Of a stretch of DNA of 64,000 nucleotides, positions 53,101 to 64,000 are shown piece after piece. The DNA is from Hymenolepis diminuta. Lineage: Eukaryota; Platyhelminthes; Cestoda; Cyclophyllidea; Hymenolepididae. Each line of letters begins with the position of its first letter. The stretch's first letter is position 1. The stretch covers positions 984,088 to 1,048,087 of the forward strand of contig CAADRB010000032.1 in NCBI GenBank assembly GCA_900708905.1. The letters run 5' to 3'. Position numbers and translations under genes: made by a program. The notes under the pieces are model-generated. The model was given only the letters and a program-made list of their open reading frames with translations. It searched no databases and was not told the DNA's origin.

Positions 53101-55129
53101 GCTGCTTCAGATCAATCTTCGCCTCAAACTGGTGTAATTTTTTCAACATCTTGAATAATGTATTCATTCCTAAAGGGAGCTATATTGTTTGTGGTAATAA
53201 ATTTCTAATGAAACTTACCTGATTTGTATGGAATTTAATTAAATTACGCATTTGTGTTTCCCAACAAATTTAAGAATATTATTAAACTTTTTATACAGAT
53301 TAAATTTGTATTATTCAACCCGAATTTGTTTCTTTTATCTATTTTCTCTATTAAAAATTAAATGGAAATCTCCTTTTAGATACAATCAACATTTTTCTAT
53401 TGGTATTTTCAATGTGTAAATGCACTAAGTAAACTATTTTATTACAATAAGAGAAAAAATATTCTTCTCGTAGATCCGCTAAGTTAAGGTTACGAATGTT
53501 GCTTGATATCATGTAAGATCATCCACATTCCTCAACTTATGAAAAAAAAATTACTTGAAGTAACAAAACCGTCCCACAAATAGTGGGGATTATGGGTTAG
53601 AGTCCGCCCAGAAATGCGGAGGAGGAGTCGTGAGGTTCGAATTTTAGAAAGTTCAACATCCATGAGGTAAATTTATTCAATTCAAATTCAAAAATCAAAT
53701 GTAGTGAAGTTCTTTGATACCCTGTTAATGATCTCGACATTTTTTCGATCTCCATTCCTTTATCATTTGTTAGACTTGCTATCGATCGATTTTAGCTATC
53801 TTTTCCCTTTGAAAAAGTCTAACTTAAGCTATAATAATTAAGTCCTAATTAAAAACAAAGAACTAGTTTCATTTATCGCCAAGAGTCACTCTCATGATAA
53901 AATTTCATTCATTGAAAGTGTAAAAATACAACTTCTTATCCGAATTCACAATAAATCTTAATTTAAACCCTTCAATTTCCTGGTATTTATCATCTAGAGT
54001 GACTCGATAACCAGTTTTATTTACATTTTATCTATATTTGTCAACATTTCCTCGGCGAATTCTGATTTACCCAGATTAAAATAAATGAAACTATCGGACT
54101 AGCGTGAACCACATTACATGTTTTACGATAGGCAAAAACACCGTTTCCCAGTTCTCCCAGATAATGACAGAAGAGAACGCACACACAAGTCAGTTAGGCA
54201 CAAAATGAACTTTAATTGTGACCTTGAAATATACAAACGGGTCAATAATCTAAATATAACAGACATAAACAATATACTACTTTCTCAATGTGAAAGATTT
54301 GAATAAATATTTTTCCAGCAATGAAATATTTCTTCCGCTTTGACATTCCGTTTTAATCAATTAAATGAAATTATTTCGAAATGTTGCCCTTCTCGCCATG
54401 AACAGTTGTAGTATATGTGTTTTTATATGGTGTATTGAAAAAAAATAAAATATTTAATCCTATGAAATCATCCAATCATTGACCTAAAAGGAAGGAGTTG
54501 TACTTCATTTAACTTCTGCGTCACGAGTTCTACCGTGTTTAAAACAACTCGTTTGATAACAACTAAACAGCCTTTTTCAGATGACCAATTTTTCGAGTTT
54601 GCATGGCCAATCATAAGTTCTCAACACCGTGGACATGTGCTCTTACAGGAACTTGGGAATTAAATATTGAAATCTGAATTTTGATACATTGAAATATAAC
54701 TGTGGCCATTAAGAAGAATCATTTGGTGTTGCTGGACTTCAAATAACACAAGACTCTGGATGCGATAACTCCATTATCTAATTCTACTCGAACCTTTCCC
54801 AACATAATGCAGCTTATTGAATTATCTTTAACCAATTCGTAGACAACTTCCCGTGATTTAATATGCTTTTTGCTTTCTTAATGATAATAAATAAAATAAC
54901 TACAAATTGAATGCGTTGAACTTCTGTACATACGTCTGTCGAAGTCGGGTAGTGCATACAAGATTACTAATGTAATTACAACTAATAATTAATGATATGG
55001 CAGTCAGGTATTGGCGCAAGGGTAGGAGATCAAATAGAGGAATTTAAACCAAGAAATCAAAGAAGCCTTACAAACTTTGACCTTTAGATTTTATTTCTTT
55101 TCTTCAGTCCTCCACTCCGTGTTTTAATA
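50191..55129. other. Non-coding stretch
   Basis: AT-rich; no gene supported. A 42-nt segment at 53096-53137, flanked by a strong TTCTATTTCCAG acceptor and a GTGTAA donor, is exon-like but orphaned. A weak B-box-like GGTTCGAATTT lies near 53634. Confidence 0.4.
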
Positions 55130-55260
55130 TTCCCATGTCTCAATTCCAGCCTTTATCCACTGTTTCCTGAGCGAATTCATGACTGCGATAGCCAGAGCTT
55201 AATGACCAGCTTTTTAATTGGTCAAATACTGCTCACATCTTTTCATACTCAGGATGGTAG
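55130..55260 (+). repeat. Dispersed repeat R1, core copy
   Basis: Core TTTCCTGAGCGAATTCATGA, then TGACCAGCTTTTTAATTGGT; 5' head not recognised. Confidence 0.5.
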
Positions 55261-56164
55261 CAGGATAATAAGAATTAGTATATTTTACACATTACATAGA
55301 TGTAACGTGTAATTATGACATTACGTTTTGCAGTTACAGTATTTTTTTTCTGTCAAATAAATTATGCTTAGCGGATCTCAGTTCACATCCTCGTTTACTT
55401 AAGTTTTCTCTTTATCCAGAAAAAGAAAAGAAAGTATTAAAGTTTGTTGAAAAAGAATCGAGAAAGTTAACACAATCCTGTCATAAGTAACCTTCGGATA
55501 TGGAAACTGGAGTCATCCAAACTTTATCATTGTTCTCCCCTGGATGAAATAAATTTTGCTTAAAATAAAACACACCACTTTTAAAAGCTGAAATTGTTTA
55601 TATTATGCCCTTTTATTACTTGAAAACAAGATGGAATGCCTTAATTCAACTGTACCACACAGATGGCAAAGAATAGTTAAGCATTTTAAATCCCATCCAG
55701 GGATTTTCATTCACTTATGTAATTAAGAATGCATTTAATCGAAAATAACCCTATTCTTTTTTATTTCTTTTGAATTTAATCAGATTAAAATAATTTTCTT
55801 TATTTGGGTTCTGCTTCTCACTCAGTTATTTATATTTTATTTTTTCCGTCTTATAATAATCAATTTTTATCCACTCCTATTTCCTTTTTACCTTCTCCAT
55901 CGAATGTTGCGAAATGTTATTGGCTGTAAGATTGTCTATTACTCCTGTCCAATATATTTTATAGTATAGTACGTGCATACATAGAAATTGTAGACTGTCT
56001 TTCATCTAACTATAGAACTGCAAATGTCAAATCATCAGGCCGATATTTCTTCCCTAATGCTTAATATATGTAATATAACAACTAGTATTATTATTGCCCC
56101 AGACGGTGCCAAAATCTGTCAAAGTTTTAATTCTGGGAAAATGTCTTGACACTTAAAGCAGCAA

Positions 56165-56450
56165 TGTAGTGCAGTAATGGACGAAAGAAGAAGATCGAGT
56201 GGGAGTTCATAATGAGGTCAAGATGTCAAGGGTCTTACTCTAATTGAAAATTGGAAGTATTGGATTGCCCTCTCTCATAAGGTGTATAAGGTGTATTCAC
56301 TTTAGAATATGCAAATATGCAAAGTCCCAATTTTTGGGAATGATATTAAAGTTTATGGAAGAGATTCATGTCTGCATTTTTCTTAGCTGTTGACCAGTTA
56401 ATTTAATTGAACGGTTGATTTGGTTATAATTAAAAAAAATTATATTAATA
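56165..56450 (+). repeat. Dispersed repeat R1, long copy
   Basis: Head GTGGGAGTTCATAATGAGGT (56200 on), middle GTCAAGGGTCTTACTCTAAT, and a later GTTGACCAGTTAATTTAATT block. Very similar in order to the 48565 copy. Confidence 0.55.
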
Positions 56451-57429
56451 ATCTCTTGTTAAATATTCCTAAAATTAGCATATTTGATAAAAAGTACTAA
56501 ATCACGTGGTTGGTGCTTGGAATGATTGTGAGCAAACTACGGAAGTTAACTTAATCCCCTGTTATTATTCAGGTAGCTATTTTGGAGGCTAATTAGGTTA
56601 TGACAGCTTATGTCATCGTAGAGTCGGGAGGACGTAGATAAGACTGGAGAAGGCTTTTTAACACAACGGAGCTCAAAAGATCTCAATATAATAATATATT
56701 TTTTAAAATATAATTTGGAAATGTCCAAATATAAGGGTCAAAATGCCCTTTTCTAGAAATTACCAAAAGTCCATTGCTTAACCAATAAATTAAGTATTAT
56801 TGGTATGTTGCTAATTTGTTTTTGCAATGCTTCTAACAATAATTTGCGTCAGAATACGTATCTCAATAATTTTAACAAATATTGATAAAGAGATCGCTTT
56901 AATCTGGCCAATCCACAGGGAAAGAGACAGAGAAGTGTCGAAAAAATAAGATTATATGATTGGGGGTTCCAGTAGGATGGCTGGCAATAATGGAGGAAAA
57001 TGCTGTGTTTCGTTTTTTTCTTCTTTTTTTCGAATTATATGAAATGTCTTATATTTTCCATTCCATTTTAATGAAATAATTATTTTTTGGTCTAATTGAT
57101 TTAATTTTTATTGAATCTATTAATATTCGTAAATTACCGTTTTTCTCTTTAAAATCGTTAACCTTTTTTAGCAACCTTTTTAAAGATAAGTCAAGTAGAG
57201 TTAATCTGAACTGAAAATAATTTCTAACAACCGTTTGAAATATAACTAATTTCTAAACAAACTTTATAAACGCTTTAACAAATACTGTCGTATTTGTATA
57301 AATTTGATATTGCGGTCGAAATGTCCTCCCTTTTCAGTATGGCTTCAAAGTGTTCTGCTTGTTTGAATAGATTATCTCCCCCTCAAATGTTAATCGTCTT
57401 ATTTTTAAATGCACTCAGAAATTTCCATG

Positions 57430-57560
57430 ATTTAATTCTCGAGCTTCTGCGCGAATTCACGTCTGTGGTATTCAGAACTTAATAACCAGGTGATTTATTT
57501 CGGTGGCTAGTAGTGCCATATTTATTCATTTATGGCTTTTTTACAATCATGAGCTATAAT
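57430..57560 (+). repeat. Dispersed repeat R1, core copy
   Basis: GCGCGAATTCACGTCTGTGG, then TTCAGAACTTAATAACCAGG and TGATTTATTTCGGTGGCTAG. The 62-codon open frame here lies inside the repeat and is not a gene. Confidence 0.5.
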
Positions 57561-59400
57561 TCGCTGTGATTCACTCAGGGTGAACTTTCTCCGGTAACCT
57601 TGCATTCACAGAAGGGAGAATAAAGTGAAAACGGATCTTCACTATGGATCTTTCCCGAAGGTTTGAATTCAGAAATCTGTTAAACTCCTAATAAAATTAC
57701 TCAAAATAGCCGAATAGCTCAGGGAGAGCTTTGCCCAACATCCAGCTAAATTACAGTTATAAACATTAAATTCAACTTAAAGAAAAAGAAAGATTTTCGA
57801 TTTGCTAACCTATTAGATATTTAATCAATTAAGCAATATTATAAACTAGTGATTTATCCCTGTTCATTAATATTCTCTCATTCGAATGCAGGCGTTTTAG
57901 AGTCTCCTTTTTGCAACAAACAATTTTCCGAACCTGAATATGCGTCAAAAGAGCACTTTCCCAGTTTGTACCTTTGCAGGAGAAAACGTCCGATATTTTT
58001 GTTCGAAATCACAGCTATTTACTTTTTTAAATATGTCTAGCTTTGGGTCGTTTTAAAAAACGCCCACATTTATTCACTTTTGAGTAAAACATCAGAGTCA
58101 GGGGTTGAAAAAATGAATTATGAAATGATTTTAAATTATGAATTTGAATAAAATTTTGAGGTGATATAAATTGGTTGAACTTTTCCCAGCAATAACCAGA
58201 GGTATGTTTGAGAACTTCCAGCCATTAGATTTTTTACTTCATTTCTTTCTTAATGTATATTATCCAGCGTAAATGTGTTTATATAGGAAAATACACCTTT
58301 TGATTTTGAGAGTATATTCCCTGGTGATTTCAATGCTTGCATTACCGCTAACCAATGGGAAAATTTCGGTTTATTTTAAAATCGACCGTATTTACCACTA
58401 CACAGCTGATAATCAATTAAAATTTTGCCTTACCCTTAAATAAAAGTAGCATTTAGGAATTTGACAACCATTGTAGAGACTATTCCTCATCTGCATTATC
58501 TGTTATCGTGACTGATATATCGGTTTTTATCTATTTTATTAGTCTTCTTCGTAAAACTGCTCACATAGCTCATTCCCCAATCATGAAATGATTTATCGAC
58601 TTCCTTTTAAGGTTACCCTCCCAAACAACCACAATTTCAGCTTTCCAATTGCTGTCTCACTCCGTTCTTCCTTAATAAAATATTCTATTCTTTGTCTCAT
58701 TTCCGATATTTAATAGCTGAGGTTGCGCAGCTTCTACACTGGTACCCTCTCTTCCAATATTTTCTCTTATCATTGTGATTTGTCCAAACTATTCGGTAAG
58801 TATTTCATCAGCATTCTTTCACCAATAAGTAATTTAACTCGTTTTCAAAAAATCGGCGATTCTATCGGCTAAGATATAAGGAGGTTTTTTGAATATACAA
58901 CGTTCTTGAACTAACCAAAGAACAATTAAAACTAAAATCTGAAATAAGAATATTTTTATTACAAATATATCTGCTTTTTATCTTATTGTGAAATAAGCAT
59001 TACTTAGATGAAGGGAAATTCAAAAGAAGGAAGGGAATTAAAAGTTTTATTATTTTTCTTCTGGGAATTTTGATCCGATCAATTGAGGTAAATCCGATTT
59101 TGCATTTCACCTGCGTATTAACATGAGGCTCTTAGATCGAAGTACTAAAGCTACATTAGGTACCATTTGTGGAGCTAATTAATCAACTGCATTGTCAAAC
59201 TGTGTAAAAATTAACTAGTTAATGGTCATTCTAATTAACAGCTATTGTGCAGTAATCTGTTATGAGAATGTCAAAATTAATTTAAATTTGTGACGCAATT
59301 GTCATAGTAGCATGATGTCTTGACTTCTACCCACATTCGCTGTTGAAAGAATTGTCGAAATTAGTTATAAGGTCATGCAAACTACCCACAGGAAAGAGCT
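57561..59400. other. Non-coding stretch
   Basis: AT-rich; nothing recognised. Composition changes near 59400, where the promoter-like region begins. Confidence 0.4.
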
Positions 59401-59422
59401 TTGTTCATTCACACACAAATAA

Positions 59423-59588
59423 CCAATCAAATGCACGCAGCAATGCGCGTCCACGCCTGTAGCTCATACGTACGCACCTAATGCATTCATTAGCACGATT
59501 TCGCGTCTGTCCAGTATGAGTCATATAATTCACAGGCCGTTTATTGGCTCAGTGCAAGCCAATAAGGACACGCGTTTTCACCAATTGG
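59423..59588 (+). promoter_or_regulatory. CCAAT-rich promoter
   Basis: CCAAT boxes at 59423-59427, 59559-59563 and 59581-59585, ATTGG at 59543-59547 and 59584-59588, and an AP-1-type TGAGTCA at 59517-59523, all in a locally GC-richer patch with several CG dinucleotides. The last box is about 95 nt before the ATG at 59683. ATTGGCTCAGTGCAAGCCAAT is an inverted CCAAT pair (59543-59563). Confidence 0.5.
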
Positions 59589-59682
59589 TTAGTGGGAGTT
59601 TGAACAATATTCAGCAGCATTTTTCTACAGGTCGACTTACAAGTTTTGTTGATGAGTTTGCATTAATTTCTGCCCGATAAAG

Positions 59683-60616
59683 ATGCCTCTTTTGCCGACA
59701 TCTGCAGCTAAAAAACGAGCAAAATCATGGAAAAGCGAGGATCTTGAAAAACGCAGAATGCTCTCCCAGCAATTAACTCTTGGTAAGCCCATTGATTTTA
59801 CAATTTGTTTGCCCAGTTATTTCCCTTCGTTTATACGTTTATATATTTTATATTGAGGTTTTAATTAACTATTTACAGTTCACACTTAAATGGGAACTTC
59901 TTATCAGATTTCACCCAGCAATTGTGCATTAATTTTTATACGAAATTCAATACACTTCCGGAAATTAAGTATTTATTTCGATTTTTATATAATTCTATTT
60001 CTCTAGATAGAAAAATTACATCGAGCTATGTTTCATCTAAATCAACTCTATTACTTGAAAAAAATGTTTTTTTTTCAATGTTTGAAATTAGTTGATAGCA
60101 TGCAGCTGGTATTTATATTATTGCGTCTTTTATTTTGCTTTTTCTTCAGATGCTCCGCATTTAACTAGCACTTTCAGTATTTATTTAACCGATTATCACC
60201 AAAACAGTCCGCAGCAGCATCCTACTAAGGATAAATTTTTGTTTTTCTTTATTATTTCTAAACCGACTTTTTGAGATCCTTTTTTGCTCCCTCTTTGTTT
60301 ACCACTGAATAGAATTACCCAAACGAGATACAAGAATTTCCTCTAATGATGATTAAAGTATATGAAAGTAATTCCACTTCATAATTCATAATGTAATAAT
60401 AATGTCCATTTATCAGCAATGTTCGTTCCTTTGCACATATGCCACTCTTCAAGCCCATCTGCCCGTCATGAAGGCAATTACCATAAAAATTACCATTTTA
60501 CAGGTTTGCATAATTTTGTCAGTATTGCTCGTAGAAAGGTAATTCTATTTCCTCTTCCAGCTGTCAGTCCTCTTCAACCACTTATCAAAAGCATGCGGTG
60601 GCTAAGATCTCTATAA
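59683..60616 (+). CDS. Unrecognised gene: first exon with tentative downstream exons
   Basis: Exon 1 (59683-59782) encodes 33 residues starting MPLLPTSAAKKRAKSWK and then SEDLEKRRMLSQQLTL. It is basic, with a KKRAK cluster that could be a nuclear signal, and it closes with a strong TTG|GTAAGC donor. Two possible continuations keep phase. The first is a 27-nt exon 60150-60176 (after TTTTTCTTCAG) joined to 60417-60616, which ends at TAA. The second is exon 60150-60273, ending at TGA. A jump to 60504-60538, which also has good splice signals, is a further option. I recognise no domain in any version. Support for a real transcription unit is the CCAAT-rich promoter just upstream and the strong first donor. 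Exons farther right (62591-62662) may belong to the same gene, in which case 60616 is not its end. Confidence 0.42.
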
Positions 60617-62590
60617 TGTCACCGTTAAGACTTAAATTAGACCAATTAAAAGACTTAAAGCGACAGAGAATCGGTCACTAGAAGTCCTCATTGATCGTTG
60701 CACCTGAGGAACAGTGCTCTCGTCGATAGTGCAAGAGCATTTCTTTCTCTTCTTCGAACACTTTTGTACTGTTGGCAGATGCTTACTTAATTTTTCGCTC
60801 AAATTCACTTGAAGTGCTTTGACATTGTTGACCTTTGTAGCTATGACAACCAAGTTAAACCAAAGACTTCCTTGATTTTTTGATTGATTTGTCTCATCCG
60901 TGACTTTGTGTTAGCTTTCTTTCTAGTTTATTATTGGTATGTGGTAGCAAGTGCTGCTAAGTCAGTATAAATCAGATACGTCGAATATTTAAGCACATTT
61001 CTAGCATAAAATTATGCATGTATGACAGTATTTAATCGTGAAGGTAAAAGGAAAATTATTTGTACTGACTGTGGCAGCAGTGTTCGTTTTCGCACCAACA
61101 CAATTTTTTATCGACTTGGTAAAGCACCTCGTTTTTCGCTTGTATGCGAAAATGTCCTTTTTGCGTAACTGTAAACGCTCAGCTTACGACCTAGAAACAC
61201 CAACAAATAGCTTTTATTTGAGCCGTTACCATGACTGTACACAGCGGCTTACCTTCTCCTCTCGTATGAGTAAGAGATTAGTTAGCAGAGCATGTACCAA
61301 CGGATGTCGTATGTATCTGCCTCATCAAGTAATAAGACCTCGAAACTGCATACGTATTAGGTAGCTATAATTAATACCCACACTGATTGGCGCCTTCTTC
61401 AAATTTTACTCCATGTTATCAGATGTCTGTGTCAAGATACATTTCTGGGTAAGTGATACATAGATTTACTGAGGGGAAGAAAAAAATGCTTAAGGAGATT
61501 TTCGTTTTCAAATCGGGATGTCGATATTGCCCCATTTGCAATCATTACCTCTTTATACCTCGAGACACTTCGGGAAATTCCAAGGTTATTTAATGAAAAT
61601 TTTAGTAAATGTTGATTTGCATTATAACAATTCCACATTTACAGATTCACTGGAAATCATCTGTGAGTATAAGAAAGCATATGTCCGTATTTAATATATT
61701 CAAAAGGTTGAGTGATGTATCATCCCCATCTTCAAAGTAATAGACCTGTAATTTTGGTAGAAACTGGAATTTACATTTTCCGTACAATTTTCTTCCGGTG
61801 GCAAGATGATGCTAACCACCTTACAAGAATGCACTCAAAATAAACTCTTACAATATGAAAATTTAAATTAAGTTACTCGATCAGAGTTTTCACGATGCCC
61901 TACCTCTGCCGAATCGTTTCTACATTGAAGAAAAATTTCTTGCAAATTAATTATATGTATTTAATAAGTGATAAAATTTTTAAATATCATGAGCGAATGA
62001 CAAGTCAGTGAATTACGTGTAATATTTTCGTTGAAAATAAGCCGATAAGGAAGCATGTGCTTCTTCATATGCTCCAAATTGACTCTCATTAACCTACAAC
62101 ATCATTTGATCTCCGCAAAGTGCAATCGAAATTTGAGAAAGGACAGTCAGATCCAATCCATGTGACAATGTTGTTTTTTGAAAATTTTGATCTTGATCGA
62201 CCATTCTAATCCCTCTTAAGCTTTAACAGTGATGCGCTTGAATGAATCGTATGCACTTAAGTCGTTTCACTTGAGTGATCACAATCTTTTGTAAGGCTCT
62301 CCTTTTTTTGCTGTTGTGTGTAAAAGGCTGTATGATCTCTTCCTCTCAAAAATATTTTCTCTCCTCTTTAACCATTCATAGACATATCACGCTACCCTCT
62401 ATAATATTATGTCAATTTATTCAAAATGATCATTTAAAAGACTCCGAATGAATAGAATGATATAAGGCATTCATTTACTGGGCGAAGGAAAGAGCTAATG
62501 CTTGAAAATATTGGTTCTGAAAAGTGAAGGCTTCTATCACCTTCAACAGCAATCGTGTATTGTATTTCAAAGCGTTACATTCCGTTCTAG
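60617..62590. other. Mixed region with unresolved open stretches
   Basis: A plus-strand frame open from about 61029 to 61364 (about 110 codons, hydrophobic start, Cys-rich end) and a minus-strand frame at 60853-60632 (charged, KKRKKC cluster) are longer than expected by chance in this composition. Neither could be assigned. The rest is AT-rich with no feature. Confidence 0.3.
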
Positions 62591-62662
62591 CTACGCTTAG
62601 ACGAAAGCGAACAATTAGACTAGATGAAAAGTTTAGAAGACTCATTGTCACAGATTTTACAA
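62591..62662 (+). CDS. Candidate internal exon (basic), unassigned
   Basis: 72 nt between a CCGTTCTAG acceptor and a perfect ACAA|GTAAGT donor. In the frame open throughout it reads LRRKRTIRLDEKF, then RRLIVTDFT, strongly basic and exon-like. It may be a later exon of the gene starting at 59683. No family recognised. Confidence 0.33.
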
Positions 62663-64000
62663 GTAAGTTCTAGTTCTTTGATGATAGAAAAAGGCGTACA
62701 TCTGGGACTACAGAGTGCAGGACGACTAGTTGGCACGAACTTTGTAGTTCCCTATTTCCGAAAGCTTTTGAATAAATTCTACCCTCATTTAAAGTTTTGC
62801 ATTCACAGTTTAGAATATGATGCATGGTGCCTTTACAGCTGTTGCCTTTAAATTCATTTAAAATTCACATAGACACCTATCCATGTACTTTCTAAAATCT
62901 AAACTTAAAAGAGGGTTCCAAACTGGCTTCGCTTGTTTGTTAAATTTCCCATTTTCCCATGGTCATGGTTCTCTCACATCAATTTCAATAGATTTATCCT
63001 CCTGTCAATTTCACTTGGGGGGTAATTTTTTTAACTTCATTTATTTTGGGAGCAATTAATTTCTCTCATCTTTGATTTATCAAACTTAGACACAATTCGT
63101 TACATTCTAAGAGGGGATAGTGAAGTAAGATGCTAGTGTCAGATGATTTCAATTAAAGTCACTACTTTAACAATAACAACAATTCAAAAATAAGACAGAG
63201 AGATGGGTAGGAGTTGGTTTTTACTCAAGATAACAAAGTGGGTGATTGCTGATTCCTTTGCCCAACGCTAATGATTGCTTGATAAATCGAAAAGAATGTA
63301 TGTGATAAAAATTCAGTAAAAAAATCTAGTCGAGTCCATCGAATATAATTAGCGAAAAATGAGTGGACTTAACAGCGACTTTGCCCATTGAAAAGAGGTC
63401 GCAAAATTTACCATAGACGTATCGTTCAAATTCTCACTTCTGAGGGCAGTTCACGCTAACCATTAATAGTTGGCCAGTGAACTCTTATTTCTAAAAATAG
63501 TCCTGCTGCATTATCGTAGAATATCAAAGTGTTTGGCCAAATTGGTCTCCCTTTAAGGGGATGAGAATTAAAATTCATTTTGACAGTTGATGTTCCAAAA
63601 TCTCAAATTTGGAATTCTTTTAATGATAATTGTAGAACGATTGGCGTTACTGTGAACGCAAATATTAGAGTTAAATTACATGTACTGTAAAGTTTTTATG
63701 CGATAATTGCAATGTTTGTTACGAAATCGTGACGCCTCGATGGAAATATGAGTTCCTCCATTTCCGAAGTTGTAGGAAAAACTGGAGGTATTGTTAGGAC
63801 CTTTGAAAATCGATGCATATCCTCCAGTCATATTTCAGTTTTTCTTACCATTTTCTTTAAATTCATATCGCATCTATAAACAAGTCCCAGTTCAAGCTTT
63901 TTAACAGTTGAGTTTTTTGAGAGTCATTTGATGCTATTCGTTTTGAATCATCACCGTAGGAAAATAGTGGTCAGTTCCACTAATAGTTATCCTACTAATT
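62663..64000. other. Right edge, nothing recognised
   Basis: AT-rich; no supported exon or repeat seen. If 62591-62662 is a real exon, its gene continues through here or beyond the edge. Confidence 0.4.

Noticed and set aside
60632..60853. Minus-strand 73-codon frame with a KKRKKC cluster
   Set aside because: Exon-like composition but no joined exon or family; it lies opposite the tentative plus-strand gene region. Kept only as a note.
1..64000. CRISPR arrays, rRNA genes, operons or prokaryotic systems
   Set aside because: None seen. Split genes with GT-AG introns and eukaryotic families show this is nuclear eukaryotic DNA.

Overview
This is a eukaryotic window, most probably from a flatworm and plausibly a tapeworm. 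The DNA is AT-rich. Genes are split by GT-AG introns, many only 37-80 nt long, alongside a few long introns that carry repeats. A Tc1/mariner-type element and an LTR fragment with a tRNA-Trp primer-binding site (the type known from flatworm CsRn1-like Ty3/gypsy elements) fit this. The taxon is inferred from these features, not proven.

Layout. The first 19 kb is gene-dense and all genes read on the minus strand: (1) the 5' part of a tRNA-dihydrouridine synthase of the DUS4 type (569 down to the left edge); (2) a complete 19-exon EXOC7/Exo70 exocyst gene (9641-1329, 755 codons, reading frame joined exon by exon with consistent splice phases); (3) a complete 4-exon glutathione S-transferase-like gene (19109-13094, 218 codons). 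Intron 6 of EXOC7 and intron 2 of the GST gene each hold a copy of one dead mariner element. The copies lie in opposite orientation and are almost identical over about 1.3 kb. A tRNA-derived SINE-like element lies between the two genes.

From about 19.3 kb on, the window is mostly non-coding. I find one convincing small two-exon gene at 25.7-26.3 kb (plus strand, CCAAT and CACGTG boxes in front, AATAAA behind), a serine-rich protein with a PP1-docking RVxF motif. A decayed-looking pair of TRPM-channel-like exons sits at about 45.9-46.4 kb. An LTR/PBS fragment containing an assembly gap is at about 49.65-50.15 kb. A promoter-like CCAAT cluster with a first exon starts a probable plus-strand gene at 59.68 kb, whose downstream exons are only partly resolvable. 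Many diverged copies of one roughly 250-300 bp dispersed repeat and one strong 23-bp-stem hairpin (34.4 kb) are scattered through the remainder.

The genes do not form a pathway. They are a housekeeping tRNA modifier, an exocytosis tether and a GST, placed head to tail on the same strand. All exon boundaries were worked out by hand from splice signals, frame continuity and remembered family conservation; no alignment or search was run.
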